From contig NZ_JAHXPB010000004.1 in assembly GCF_023147505.1 (NCBI RefSeq), positions 186,001 through 250,000 of the forward strand: a DNA stretch of 64,000 nucleotides, read 5' to 3'. The first letter of the stretch is position 1. Every line of letters starts with the position of its first letter. Positions 33,120 through 41,220 of the stretch are shown in pieces. The stretch is from Brevundimonas sp. EYE_349 (GTDB taxonomy: Bacteria > Pseudomonadota > Alphaproteobacteria > Caulobacterales > Caulobacteraceae). A program made the translations under genes and the position numbers. The notes under the pieces were generated by a model. The model was given only the letters and a program-made list of their open reading frames with translations. It searched no databases and was not told the DNA's origin.

Positions 33120-33751
33120 CCTATTCGGCCAAGGAGGTCTTTCTGACCGTGCAGGGCGAGGGCGGACAGGCGGGGCGGCCTGCGGTCTTTCTGCGTTTCG
33201 CCGGCTGCAATCTGTGGAGCGGGCGCGAGCAGGATCGGGCGAATGCGGTGTGCACCTTCTGCGATACCGATTTCGTCGGCGTGGACGGCGGCGGGGGCGG
33301 CAAGTTCACGACGGCGGACCTGTTGGCCGATCATGTGGCGTCGCTGTGGCGTGGACGCGAGGGCGATCCGAAACTGGTGGTCTGCACCGGCGGTGAACCT
33401 CTGCTGCAGCTGGATGCGCCGCTGATCGCGGCTCTGCATGCGCGCGGGTTTGAAATCGCCATAGAATCGAACGGCACGCTTGCGGCGCCCGACGGCATCG
33501 ACTGGATCTGCGTCAGCCCCAAGGCGGATGCGCCGGTCGTCCAGACGCGCGGGCAGGAGTTGAAGCTGGTCTTTCCGCAGGACAAGGCCATGCCCGACCG
33601 GTTCGAGCATCTGGATTTCGAACGCTTCTGGCTGCAGCCGATGGATGGGCCGGATCAGGTCGCGAACACCGCCGCCGCCATCGAATACTGCCTGACCCAT
33701 CCCCAATGGCGCCTCAGCGTCCAGACCCACAAATATATCGGCGTCCGCTAA
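33116..33751 (+). CDS. queE: 7-carboxy-7-deazaguanine synthase, CX14CX2C variant
   Basis: A 211-residue radical SAM enzyme that converts 6-carboxy-tetrahydropterin to 7-carboxy-7-deazaguanine. It begins [20 protein letters not shown], typical of QueE. The cluster-binding cysteines are Cys31, Cys46 and Cys49, giving a CX14CX2C motif where most QueE have CX3CX2C; this spacing is known for a QueE group such as that of Burkholderia multivorans. The [11 protein letters not shown] block binds SAM. The ATG at 33116 overlaps the queC stop in ATGA; the ATG at 33101 is an alternative. The stop overlaps the queD start. Confidence 0.96.
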   Translation: MTYSAKEVFLTVQGEGGQAGRPAVFLRFAGCNLWSGREQDRANAVCTFCDTDFVGVDGGGGGKFTTADLLADHVASLWRGREGDPKLVVCTGGEPLLQLDAPLIAALHARGFEIAIESNGTLAAPDGIDWICVSPKADAPVVQTRGQELKLVFPQDKAMPDRFEHLDFERFWLQPMDGPDQVANTAAAIEYCLTHPQWRLSVQTHKYIGVR

Positions 33752-34119
33752 TGCCCGTCTTCGAGATCACCAAACAGGCCACGTTTGACGCCGCCCACCA
33801 CTTCCCCAACGAACCCGAGGGCAGCATCTATCGCCGCGTCCACGGCCATTCCTTCACGGTCGAGGCGACGGTGCGGTCAGAGGTGCTGGATGTCGAACAC
33901 GGATGGGTGGCGGACCTGGGCGCGCTGGACCGGGCGCTGAAGGCGGCGGCCGAGACGCTGGACCATGGGATGCTGAACGAGCATGCGGGGCTGGAGCTGC
34001 CCAGCCTGGAGAACCTGTGCCTGTGGTTCGTGGCGCAGTTGAAGCCCGAATGGCCCGGCCTGTGCCGCATTCAGGTGGCGCGTCCCACCATCAACGAGCG
34101 GTGTGCGCTGAGCCTTTAG
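33751..34119 (+). CDS. queD: 6-carboxytetrahydropterin synthase QueD, Cys27-lacking variant
   Basis: A 122-residue pterin synthase-fold protein, the first committed enzyme of queuosine synthesis from 7,8-dihydroneopterin triphosphate. Zinc ligands are His16, His31 and His33 (FDAAHHF and RVHGHSF). The catalytic Cys27 of E. coli QueD is Tyr27 here (GSIYRRVHGH). The sequence otherwise follows QueD, with VADLGALDRALK and LDHGMLNEHAGLELPSLENLC. Its place in a queC-queE-queD operon supports the function, so another residue must serve in place of the cysteine, or the paralogue has a modified role. The start overlaps queE by one base (TAATG). Confidence 0.88.
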   Translation: MPVFEITKQATFDAAHHFPNEPEGSIYRRVHGHSFTVEATVRSEVLDVEHGWVADLGALDRALKAAAETLDHGMLNEHAGLELPSLENLCLWFVAQLKPEWPGLCRIQVARPTINERCALSL

Positions 34120-34886
34120 GCGGCCAGCCATTCCGCCAGCGCCTTGTTGACGGCGGCCGGCTGTTCCAGCGTCGAGGCGTGGCCGCAGTCGGCGACGACG
34201 ACCAGGCAGGCGTCGGGCAGGGCGTCGGCCATCTCTCGCGAGCGGATCGGCGGGGTCAGGGGATCGCGGTCGCCGACCAGAACCAGCGTGGGAATGCGGA
34301 TGGCGGGCAGGTCGGGGCGTGAGTCGGCCCGTTTGATGCTGGCCTTCTGCTGGCGGATGAAGCCTGCAACGCCGATTTCCAGCCCCATGCGGACCTGGGT
34401 GTCGATCAGCGTCTGATCGTCCTTGTGTAGCGGATGCACCAGACGCGGCGAGACTTCTCGCAGCAGGACTTCGAGTTCACCGGCATCAACCCGTTCGATC
34501 AGGGCTTGTCGCTGCACCGTCTGTTCCGGCGCATCGGGACGGGCGGTGGTGCTCAGCAGGGCCAGCCGTTCCACGCGTTCCTGCGCCTGCCGCAGGATTT
34601 CAAACGCGATGTAGCCGCCCATTGAAATGCCACCGAGTGCAAACCGGGGCGGGGCGTCGCGCAGGATGGCGGCGGCCATCTGGGCCATGCTGTCGCCTTC
34701 CACAATCGAGGCGACGGTAACCGGCCTGTGCGGGCTGAGCGCCGCGATCTGAGGGACGAACATCTCGGCCGTGCAGGCCAGGCCGGGGATCAGGACCAGC
34801 GGCGTGATCGCAGCCTCAGCATCTGCGGCCCTGGCGTTGGCGCTGTTCGCAACGGCGTTGTTCACGTTCATAATCGCGTGCCTCAC
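34116..34886 (-). CDS. Alpha/beta hydrolase
   Basis: A 256-residue alpha/beta hydrolase. The nucleophile elbow is FALGGISMGGYIAFE (Ser near residue 89), the oxyanion region is VLIPGLACTAEMF, and the acid and base are in LVLVGDRDPLTPP and VVADCGHASTLEQP. It resembles enol-lactone hydrolases or esterases such as PcaD/RutD-like proteins, but the substrate is not known. It converges on queD with its stop overlapping by 3 bases. The first 23 residues are Ala/Asn-rich and overlap the end of the lipoprotein gene; the ATG at 34871 is also possible. Confidence 0.8.
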   Translation of the reverse strand: MRHAIMNVNNAVANSANARAADAEAAITPLVLIPGLACTAEMFVPQIAALSPHRPVTVASIVEGDSMAQMAAAILRDAPPRFALGGISMGGYIAFEILRQAQERVERLALLSTTARPDAPEQTVQRQALIERVDAGELEVLLREVSPRLVHPLHKDDQTLIDTQVRMGLEIGVAGFIRQQKASIKRADSRPDLPAIRIPTLVLVGDRDPLTPPIRSREMADALPDACLVVVADCGHASTLEQPAAVNKALAEWLAA

Positions 34887-35094
34887 GTTCCCGCTTCAAG
34901 CGGGTTTCCTCGTCCGAGGTCGTGACGGCGTCGAAGCCCGCGCCGACCACCGCGCCCGTGGCCTTGGCCGTGCCCCCGACCACGGCGGCGGTTCCGCCAA
35001 CGACCGCGCCGACCAGACAGCCCTGGAGCGACAGACAGCCCGCGGCGATCAGGACGGCCTGAGAGAGGTGGAACAGGGGAGTTCGACGGCGCAT
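34816..35094 (-). CDS. Small glycine-rich lipoprotein
   Basis: A 92-residue protein with a lipoprotein signal peptide: a basic start, a hydrophobic stretch and a lipobox LSLQGC (Cys26) for lipid attachment and cleavage. A Gly/Ala/Val-rich segment follows (VGAVVGGTAAVVGGTAKATGAVVG), with a strongly charged C-terminal tail. It resembles short lipoproteins common in Caulobacterales whose function is unknown. Its last 71 bases overlap the start of the alpha/beta hydrolase, in a different frame, so the two may be translationally coupled. Confidence 0.65.
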   Translation of the reverse strand: MRRRTPLFHLSQAVLIAAGCLSLQGCLVGAVVGGTAAVVGGTAKATGAVVGAGFDAVTTSDEETRLKREREARDYEREQRRCEQRQRQGRRC

Positions 35095-35154
35095 GAGGAC
35101 GGCTCCAGAGATGCGGAATAGTCGCCGATAATGATGAACGAGGCCTGACCCGGC

Positions 35155-36012
35155 TCAGCCGCTGCGTTGCGGCAGCAGTTTGCGCCGCTGTCGAGACAGG
35201 GCCAGCGGAACGCCGTCCGCGCCCCAGGCCGTCGCCTCGTCCACCGTCCAGCCCAGACCCAGGTCCAGCATCCTGAACTCGAAAAAGGCCCAACCGTCCA
35301 GCGCGTTCTCGGGAGTGGGGTCGTTAAGGATATCGATCCGCAGGTCCACCGTCGTCATCGGCGCCGGCGTCTTCGATAGGGTCCAGGCGGGCGGATAGAG
35401 GGCGTCGAGCAGGTAGCACAGCCCCACCTCGTCCAGCGCGCGTTTATCCGCCATCCGCATCCAAGTCCGTTCGACCGCCGCCTTGCCCGCATTCCCGCCC
35501 AGGATATTGGGACCCCCGTCGAACCGATATTCCACGTGCCGAGAGAAATGCGGGGCCATCGGACCGTGAATGGTCGCTCGGGGATTCAAACTGTCCCGCG
35601 GCGGGGGCGGGCGGTGGAGCGGCGACACCGCTGGCGTCTGGGCGTCCAAGCCATAGGTGCCGGTGGCATGGTGGGTCATGCGCCCGTCCTGTTCGGCTTC
35701 GACGGCCGCATAGACGACGTTTCTTCCGCCCCGCAGCAACCGGGACCGAAAGGCGACCTGTTCGTCAAAGGTCGCCGCCGACAGATACTGCACCGACAGG
35801 GATCGCAGCGCGGGGTTCAGGCCCAGTCCCTCACGCATGGACCGGGCGCACATCGCCGCAAGCAGCCCACCGAACGGAAAGCCTTTCTGGGGCGGCAGCG
35901 ACAACGGACCGTTGGAAAAACATCCCGGCACAGGCGCGGACAAGCCGCCGTCGGCGAGCGTTTGAAAAGCCAGGGCGGCGTCGAGCGACACGGGCGATTG
36001 AACATCGGACAT
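35155..36012 (-). CDS. TesB-like acyl-CoA thioesterase, double hotdog
   Basis: A 285-residue protein with the shape of a double-hotdog acyl-CoA thioesterase. It starts MSDVQSPVSLDAALAFQTLA. The segment PFGGLLAAMCARSMREGLG resembles the N-terminal hotdog helix, LRSLSVQYLSAATFDEQVAF the first strand, and the C-terminal half carries PPAWTLSKTPAPMTTVDLRIDI. The upstream extension in the same frame is not supported. It is divergent from an HxlR-family regulator, and the shared 178-base gap holds a repeated TTGCCAAAC motif, so it is probably controlled by that regulator. Confidence 0.8.
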   Translation of the reverse strand: MSDVQSPVSLDAALAFQTLADGGLSAPVPGCFSNGPLSLPPQKGFPFGGLLAAMCARSMREGLGLNPALRSLSVQYLSAATFDEQVAFRSRLLRGGRNVVYAAVEAEQDGRMTHHATGTYGLDAQTPAVSPLHRPPPPRDSLNPRATIHGPMAPHFSRHVEYRFDGGPNILGGNAGKAAVERTWMRMADKRALDEVGLCYLLDALYPPAWTLSKTPAPMTTVDLRIDILNDPTPENALDGWAFFEFRMLDLGLGWTVDEATAWGADGVPLALSRQRRKLLPQRSG

Positions 36013-36113
36013 GGCGCGATCCTGCGTCAGGCGAAAGAGCGGCGGAAGCCCGAAATCCAGAGCTTCCGCCAGTCGAAGGAACAGGCGAACGAACCGGGCG
36101 GCTCGAACGTCCG

Positions 36114-36164
36114 TTGCCAAACAAGACTGACCGAGAGGGTTTGGATTTGCAACCCTTGCCAAAC
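36114..36164. promoter_or_regulatory. Repeated TTGCCAAAC operator between the thioesterase and HxlR genes
   Basis: TTGCCAAAC occurs at 36114-36122 and 36156-36164, 42 bases apart (four helical turns), with an inverted GTTTGG at 36139-36144. The arrangement suits a dimeric winged-helix regulator such as the adjacent HxlR protein and would control both divergent promoters. Confidence 0.55.
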
Positions 36165-36190
36165 GGCTGACGCGGGGTCACTTTCCATCC

Positions 36191-36679
36191 ATGGGACGCA
36201 CCGCCGACTACAGCCGCCAAAGCTGCTCCATCGCCGCCACTCTTGAGGTGATCGGCGATCCGTGGACCCTTCTGGTCATCCGCGACGCCTTCAACGGCGT
36301 CAGCCGTTTCGAACAGTGGCAGGAGAACCTGGGCGTGGCGCGCAACGTCCTGGCTTCGCGTCTGAAAAGCCTGGTCCAGCATGGCGTGCTGGAGCCGCGC
36401 CTCTATTCCGAGCGCCCGCCTCGCAACGAATATGTGCTGACGGCCAAGGGCAAGGATTTGTACGGTGTGCTGGTCACCCTGCACGGCTGGGGCGCCAAAC
36501 ATGTCTATGGCGACGCCGACAGCGGCATCGACATGATTCACAAGACCTGCGGCCACACCCTGACGCCCCGCATCGCCTGCGGCTGCTGCGGCGAAATCGT
36601 GAAGCCGCGCGACATCAAACTGACCCGGGCCGAAAACCGACCCACCGTCGGCGACGTCATGCCCAAGGAAGCGGCCTGA
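36191..36679 (+). CDS. HxlR family transcriptional regulator
   Basis: A 162-residue winged-helix regulator. The family block is SCSIAATLEVIGDPWTLLVIRDAF, followed by GVARNVLASRLKSLVQHGVL and LYSERPPRNEYVLTAKG. The C-terminal part contains CGHTLTPRIACGCCGE, a cluster of three or four cysteines that could bind a metal or sense thiol-reactive compounds, which is more than the single Cys of typical HxlR proteins such as YodB. It lies beside repeated TTGCCAAAC sites and faces the thioesterase gene, so a local repressor is the simplest reading. Confidence 0.88.
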   Translation: MGRTADYSRQSCSIAATLEVIGDPWTLLVIRDAFNGVSRFEQWQENLGVARNVLASRLKSLVQHGVLEPRLYSERPPRNEYVLTAKGKDLYGVLVTLHGWGAKHVYGDADSGIDMIHKTCGHTLTPRIACGCCGEIVKPRDIKLTRAENRPTVGDVMPKEAA

Positions 36680-36729
36680 TCGACGCTTCTGCTGCCAGTT
36701 CTCGGCAGGATGTCTGCTAAGATCGTCGG

Positions 36730-37446
36730 GTGTCCCGCTCCGAGCGTCTTCTCGATCTGCTGAACGTCTTGCGTCGTCATCGGCGGCCGGTGAGCGGACG
36801 CGCCTTGGCCGAAGAGATGGGCGTCAGCCTGCGGACGCTTTATCGCGACATCGCCAGTCTGCAGGCGCAAGGGGCGACGATCGAGGGGGAGGCGGGGGTC
36901 GGCTATGTTTTGAAGCCCGGCTTCATGCTGCCGCCGTTGATGTTCACGCCGGAAGAGATCGAGGCCCTGGTGCTGGGGTCGCGGTGGGTGGCGGACCGGG
37001 CCGACCCACGGATGCGCGACGCGGCCTTGGCGGCTTTGGGTCGGATTTCGGCGGTGCTTCCGTCCGATCTGCGCGAGGAGATGGACACCTCGGCCTTGTT
37101 GGTCGTGCCGGGTGCGCCTTTCCCTGTCGATGCGGTCGATCCGGCCCTGCTGCGAAAGGCCATCCGCACGGAGCGGCGGCTGAGACTGTGTTATCGCGAC
37201 GAGGCGGGGGCGGCGTCGGAGCGACTGGTCTGGCCCTTCGCCCTGGCCTTCTTCGACCGGGTGCGCCTGCTGATCGCTTGGTGCGAGCTGCGCGACGACT
37301 TCCGCAGTTTCCGCACCGACCGGATCGTGGAGGCCGAGGTGATGGAGGGCCGCTATCCCGCCCGACGCCAAGGCCTGATGAAGCGCTGGAAAGAATTGCA
37401 CGAGCGCGCCCACGCGCGGCATCATGCTGACGGAAACTGGCAGTAA
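36730..37446 (+). CDS. YafY-type HTH and WYL domain regulator
   Basis: A 238-residue regulator starting at GTG 36730. The N-terminal HTH_11 is RLLDLLNVLRRHRRPVSGRALAEEMGVSLRTLYRDIASLQAQGA. Residues about 130-215 form a WYL domain with the RLRLCYRDEAG and LAFFDRVRLLIAWCELRDDFRSFRTDRIV blocks. WYL domains sense nucleotides or nucleic acids and often control DNA-repair or stress genes. It lies 42 bases upstream of a small VOC protein on the same strand, which may be co-transcribed with it. Confidence 0.88.
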   Translation: MSRSERLLDLLNVLRRHRRPVSGRALAEEMGVSLRTLYRDIASLQAQGATIEGEAGVGYVLKPGFMLPPLMFTPEEIEALVLGSRWVADRADPRMRDAALAALGRISAVLPSDLREEMDTSALLVVPGAPFPVDAVDPALLRKAIRTERRLRLCYRDEAGAASERLVWPFALAFFDRVRLLIAWCELRDDFRSFRTDRIVEAEVMEGRYPARRQGLMKRWKELHERAHARHHADGNWQ

Positions 37447-37488
37447 CCGCCGATAGTCTGTCCTCTGTCGAAACGAGGGAGAGGGCCT

Positions 37489-37836
37489 ATGGGCGAGATC
37501 GAGGACATTCTGCTGACCGTGGCCGACCCGGAGGTCAGCGCGCGCTTCTATGCAGGTCTGTTGGGGCGCCAGCCGCTGGTGACGCGGCCGGATCGGGCGC
37601 TGTTCAAGCTGAGTTCGGGTCGTGCGCTGGGCCTGATGCGGCGCAGCGGGGAGGGCGGTTCGGTCCGCGAGATCGATTTTCCAATGGACGGCGTAGCGGC
37701 GGTCGATCAGGCCCATATCGATTGGTGGGATCGCGGCGCGCGCATACTGACGCCGCCTCATGATCTGGGATGTGGTCGCAGCTTCGTCGCCGGCGACCCG
37801 GACGGACATCGTTTGCGGGTGTTCGCGCCGGCGTAA
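37489..37836 (+). CDS. VOC family protein
   Basis: A 115-residue VOC-fold protein starting MGEIEDILLTVADPEVSARF, with the C-terminal block GCGRSFVAGDPDGHRLRVFA typical of glyoxalase/dioxygenase-like proteins. The catalytic metal ligands cannot be assigned with certainty. It follows the WYL regulator on the same strand with a 42-base gap, and an AGGGAGAGGG ribosome-binding sequence precedes the ATG. The pairing of a YafY regulator with a small VOC protein is common. Confidence 0.85.
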   Translation: MGEIEDILLTVADPEVSARFYAGLLGRQPLVTRPDRALFKLSSGRALGLMRRSGEGGSVREIDFPMDGVAAVDQAHIDWWDRGARILTPPHDLGCGRSFVAGDPDGHRLRVFAPA

Positions 37837-37840
37837 GGCG

Positions 37841-38530
37841 TCAGGCCTCCGCCTCCAGGCGATAGCCGACGCCGCGCACATTGGTCAGCAGGCCGGCGGC
37901 GTCGGCGCCCTCCAGCTTGCGGCGCAGGTGGCTGACATGGCTGTCGATGGTGCGTTCCAGCACCGCCTGGTTGTCGAAACAAGCCTGCATGATCTCGCTT
38001 CGGCTGAAGACGCGCAGCGGCGTGCGGGCCATGTGCGCCAGTATGCGGAACTCGGTCAGGGTCAGGTCCAGCCGGCGCCGCCCCCCTGTGTTCAGCACCG
38101 CCGCCATATAGTTCTCCAACTGGACCTCCAGCGGGCCGACACGCAGCACCTTGGCGTTTCGTCCTCCGGTCGCGCGACGCAGGATGGATTGCACGCGGGC
38201 GGCCACCTCGACCGGATCGGAGCGGCGGGTCAGATGGTCGTCGGCGCCGATGCGCAGCGCCTGCAGCCGATGATGGGGCTGATCCTGTTCGCCGATCATG
38301 ACGACCGGCGTGTCGCCGCGCCGCCGCAACTCGCCCAACACGTCCCAGCCGTCGCGCAAGGGCAGAGCCACCGACAGCAGCACCAGGTCGGGCTTCAGAG
38401 CGGCGTGCAACTCTATGGCCTGTTGCCCGTCGTCGGCGACGACGGTGCGAAGACCCTCGCGACGCAGGGCCGCATCCAGCGTCTCGACGCTTTCGCGGTC
38501 GTCATCGGCGATCAGGATCAGGCTGCTCAT
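37841..38530 (-). CDS. OmpR-type response regulator with a degenerate receiver
   Basis: A 229-residue regulator. Residues 4-115 are a receiver domain and residues about 130-228 an OmpR/PhoB winged-helix DNA-binding domain (LTLTEFRILAHMARTP and ERTIDSHVSHLRRKLEG and VRGVGYRLE). Three key receiver positions are changed: the phosphoacceptor Asp is Ser53 (VLLSVALP), the conserved Thr/Ser is Gly80, and the Lys is Arg102. The acidic pocket DDD (residues 9-11) is kept. It should not be phosphorylated normally. It lies just upstream of nothing kinase-like; the nearest neighbour is the TonB receptor gene, which is on the same strand 163 bases upstream. Confidence 0.85.
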   Translation of the reverse strand: MSSLILIADDDRESVETLDAALRREGLRTVVADDGQQAIELHAALKPDLVLLSVALPLRDGWDVLGELRRRGDTPVVMIGEQDQPHHRLQALRIGADDHLTRRSDPVEVAARVQSILRRATGGRNAKVLRVGPLEVQLENYMAAVLNTGGRRRLDLTLTEFRILAHMARTPLRVFSRSEIMQACFDNQAVLERTIDSHVSHLRRKLEGADAAGLLTNVRGVGYRLEAEA

Positions 38531-38635
38531 GGGGTCTCCGTCGCCGCCATGACCGGCGTCCGCGCCGAAATCCAGCAAAACCGGGCGCCTTCGGACAAGT
38601 TTCATCGCCCCGTCGCAAAGGCTTCACGCAGACGA

Positions 38636-38668
38636 AGAAAAACCCCCTCCCGCCGAGGCGGAAGGGGG
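38636..38668 (-). terminator. Intrinsic terminator of the TonB receptor gene
   Basis: On the minus strand the arms CCCCCTTCCGCC and GGCGGGAGGGGG (one mismatch) are followed by TTTTTCTTC. It lies 26 bases after the stop codon of the receptor. Confidence 0.85.
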
Positions 38669-38693
38669 CCAGTGGTCGTTCGGGAGGAACGTC

Positions 38694-41033
38694 TCAGTAG
38701 GAGGCGCGCAACTCGATGCCGAAGGTGCGCGGATTGTTGAAGTTGCCGTAGTCGCCCAGGGTGTTCCGGTTCGACGGGTCGCGGCGATAGACGTAGGTCT
38801 CGTCAAGCAGGTTGCGCGACCACAGGGCCACTTCCAGCAGCGGGCCGCCGTCACGGGTGGTGATGTCGGCGATGGCGACGCGAGCGTTCACCACGAAGGA
38901 CGAGTCGTTTTTGATCTCGAACTGCTCGAAGCTGTGGTTGGCGTCGGCGTAGTTGGCGTCGACGTGGGCCTTCAGGGTCGCGCCCATGAAGGGCGAGTTC
39001 CAGTCGGCCGCGAAGCTGGCGGCGTTTTCCGGCGTGTAGGCGATAAAGACCTTCTGGGTCTGGCCGTTGAAGGGGTTCACCGTGTCCGGCACCTTGGCGT
39101 CCGTGTAGGCGTAGGAGGCCGACAGGGTCAGGTTGTCGGTCGCGCGGAACTGACCTTCCAGCTCCAGACCACGGATTTTAGTGGTGCCGGGGGCGTTGAT
39201 CGTCTCCAGCGTGTTGCGGGTCGACGCGCCCTGGACGGTGACCAGGCTGAAGTCGATCTGGCTGTCGGTGCGGTTCATCGCATAGATGGCCGCGTTCAGG
39301 CGGACGCGACGGTCGAACAGGTCGCTCTTCAGACCCAGTTCATAGGCTTTCACCTCTTCGGGATCGAACGAACGATAGGTCAGCGAGCGCGAGGAGGCGC
39401 CGCCGGCGCGATAGCCGGTCGAATATTTGCCGTAGACGTTGATGCTGTCGGTGACGTCATAGGCCAGGGTGACCAGCGGGTCGAAGCGATCGACCTTGGA
39501 GTTGAACCGCAGCACGCCCTTCACGCCATTGACGATCGGCAGGTCATTGTTGACCAACTCCAGCACGCCGTCCTTGTCATCCCAGGTGTAGCGGCCGCCG
39601 ACCGTCAGGTGCAGGGCGTCCATGCTGGCCGGGGTCCAGGTGGCCTGACCGTAGATGGCCTTGGACTCCGAATGGGCGGTCGACTTGCGGTCCATCGAGC
39701 GGAAGCCGCGGATGGTCGGGGTCGGATCCAGGATGGTGTAGCCCGTGCCGTCGGCGTTCCACTGGTTCGTCGAAGGCGTCGAGGCGTCGTCGGACACCGT
39801 TTCCTTGAAGTAGAAGACGCCGCCGACGTAGTCGATGCTGTCACCCAGCGAACCGACGGCCTGCAGTTCCTGGCTGAACTGGTGCTGCCAGAAGCCGGCC
39901 AGCGAATAGCGGCTGAACTTGCCGTTCGGACCGACGACGGGCGGGCGGTGGGCGCCGGCGATGTTGTCGTACTGTTCGACGTCCAGATCGCGGTAGGCGG
40001 TGATCGAACGGATTTCCAGGGCGTCGGTCGGACGATACGACATGTGCAGATCGACGCCGCGCGTGTCGTCCACGCTCCACTGCTGGGGCACGCCGATGTC
40101 GGCCTGGGTCATGCGCTTGGAGCCTTCGACCTGAACCAGGGGCGACAGGCCGCGGATGCTGCCAGACGGCACAGAGGCCGAAGTGAACGGCACGACGGTC
40201 AGCCCGTTCGGGTTGAAGTTCAGCAGTTGGCTGTAGAACGGGGTGTTCTTGTCCTTGCCGACATCGGCGGCCAGGTCGGCGGTGAAGTTCTCGCTGGGCG
40301 TCCAGCGCGTCTGGAAGCGCAGGCCGCGACGGTCGTATTGGCCAAAGCCCGTTTCGCCCGGCAGGATGTTCTCGGTCACCGGACCCTGGACCTGCAGCAC
40401 GCCGTCCACCTTGAAGGCGAAGTCGCCAATGGCGGGGAAGTCGACGTGCAGTTCGGAGTTGTAGGATTCCAGATTGCCGACGCCCGCGATGGCCCGCATG
40501 CCGAAGACGCCCGTGGGCTTCTTGGTGACCAGCGACAGGGCGCCGCCTTCGGTGTTGCGGCCGAACAGGGTGCCTTGCGGACCCTTCAGCACTTCGACGC
40601 GCTCGATGTCGAGGAGGGCGGAGGCCAGGCCGTGCTGGCGGGCCAGATAGACGCCGTCGACATAGACGCCGACGCCCTGCTCACGGGCGGGCTGGTTGGC
40701 GTCGTTCGGCACGATGCCGCGAATGCCGATGGTCAGGGCGGACTGACGGGCCTCGAATGTGGCCACGCGCAGCGACGGCACCGCGCCGTCGGCCAGATCC
40801 ATCAGGCTCTGGACGTGGCGGTTCTGAAGCGCCTCGGAGTTCACCACCGAGATGGAGATCGGCGTATCCTGCAGATTGGTCTCGCGCTTGGTGGCGGTCA
40901 CGACGATGTCGTCCAGGCCGACGGGCGAATTGGCGGCGGGCGCCGGAGCGGTCTGGGCGAGGGCGGTGACGGGCGCGGCGAGAAGCGCGGTCCCCAGCAG
41001 CAGCTGAAGGCGCAGTTTGGTTTGACGGTGCAT
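38694..41033 (-). CDS. TonB-dependent outer-membrane receptor
   Basis: A 779-residue receptor. The signal peptide ends near residue 27 (TALAQTAP). The plug domain covers about residues 40-180 with a TonB box-like DDIVVTATKRE and the block LKGPQGTLFGRNTEGGALSL. The rest is a 22-strand barrel ending with ...TFGIELRASY, the usual aromatic C-terminal residue. AGGGGATATAA precedes the ATG. It has no siderophore gene, transporter or Fur-like box next to it, so the ligand is unknown; many Caulobacterales receptors of this type import plant-derived compounds. A strong terminator follows. Confidence 0.93.
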   Translation of the reverse strand: MHRQTKLRLQLLLGTALLAAPVTALAQTAPAPAANSPVGLDDIVVTATKRETNLQDTPISISVVNSEALQNRHVQSLMDLADGAVPSLRVATFEARQSALTIGIRGIVPNDANQPAREQGVGVYVDGVYLARQHGLASALLDIERVEVLKGPQGTLFGRNTEGGALSLVTKKPTGVFGMRAIAGVGNLESYNSELHVDFPAIGDFAFKVDGVLQVQGPVTENILPGETGFGQYDRRGLRFQTRWTPSENFTADLAADVGKDKNTPFYSQLLNFNPNGLTVVPFTSASVPSGSIRGLSPLVQVEGSKRMTQADIGVPQQWSVDDTRGVDLHMSYRPTDALEIRSITAYRDLDVEQYDNIAGAHRPPVVGPNGKFSRYSLAGFWQHQFSQELQAVGSLGDSIDYVGGVFYFKETVSDDASTPSTNQWNADGTGYTILDPTPTIRGFRSMDRKSTAHSESKAIYGQATWTPASMDALHLTVGGRYTWDDKDGVLELVNNDLPIVNGVKGVLRFNSKVDRFDPLVTLAYDVTDSINVYGKYSTGYRAGGASSRSLTYRSFDPEEVKAYELGLKSDLFDRRVRLNAAIYAMNRTDSQIDFSLVTVQGASTRNTLETINAPGTTKIRGLELEGQFRATDNLTLSASYAYTDAKVPDTVNPFNGQTQKVFIAYTPENAASFAADWNSPFMGATLKAHVDANYADANHSFEQFEIKNDSSFVVNARVAIADITTRDGGPLLEVALWSRNLLDETYVYRRDPSNRNTLGDYGNFNNPRTFGIELRASY

Positions 41034-41220
41034 TTATATCCCCTGCTTAGTCGAGCCGGGGATTACGCCGCCTTTGCGATATGCAGTTCACAGGCGCGCG
41101 ACACTGGGATGCAGGTTTGATGTCTATCGCTAAGCCCGACGTCCGATAAAAATCCAACCAATCTCCACACAGTCTCCACAAATCTCATGAGGGAAGCCAG
41201 GGTGAAGATTAGAATAGAGG

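Noticed and set aside
36000..36190. Third SOS box candidate among clustered GAAC sequences near the thioesterase start
   Set aside because: The GAAC copies are spaced by four or zero bases and not by seven.
38934..41120. 728-codon open frame on the plus strand, antisense to the TonB receptor
   Set aside because: It is a GC-rich shadow of the receptor gene. The product is a repetitive Gly/Val/Arg/Asp mix with no domain, while the minus strand has all TonB receptor motifs.
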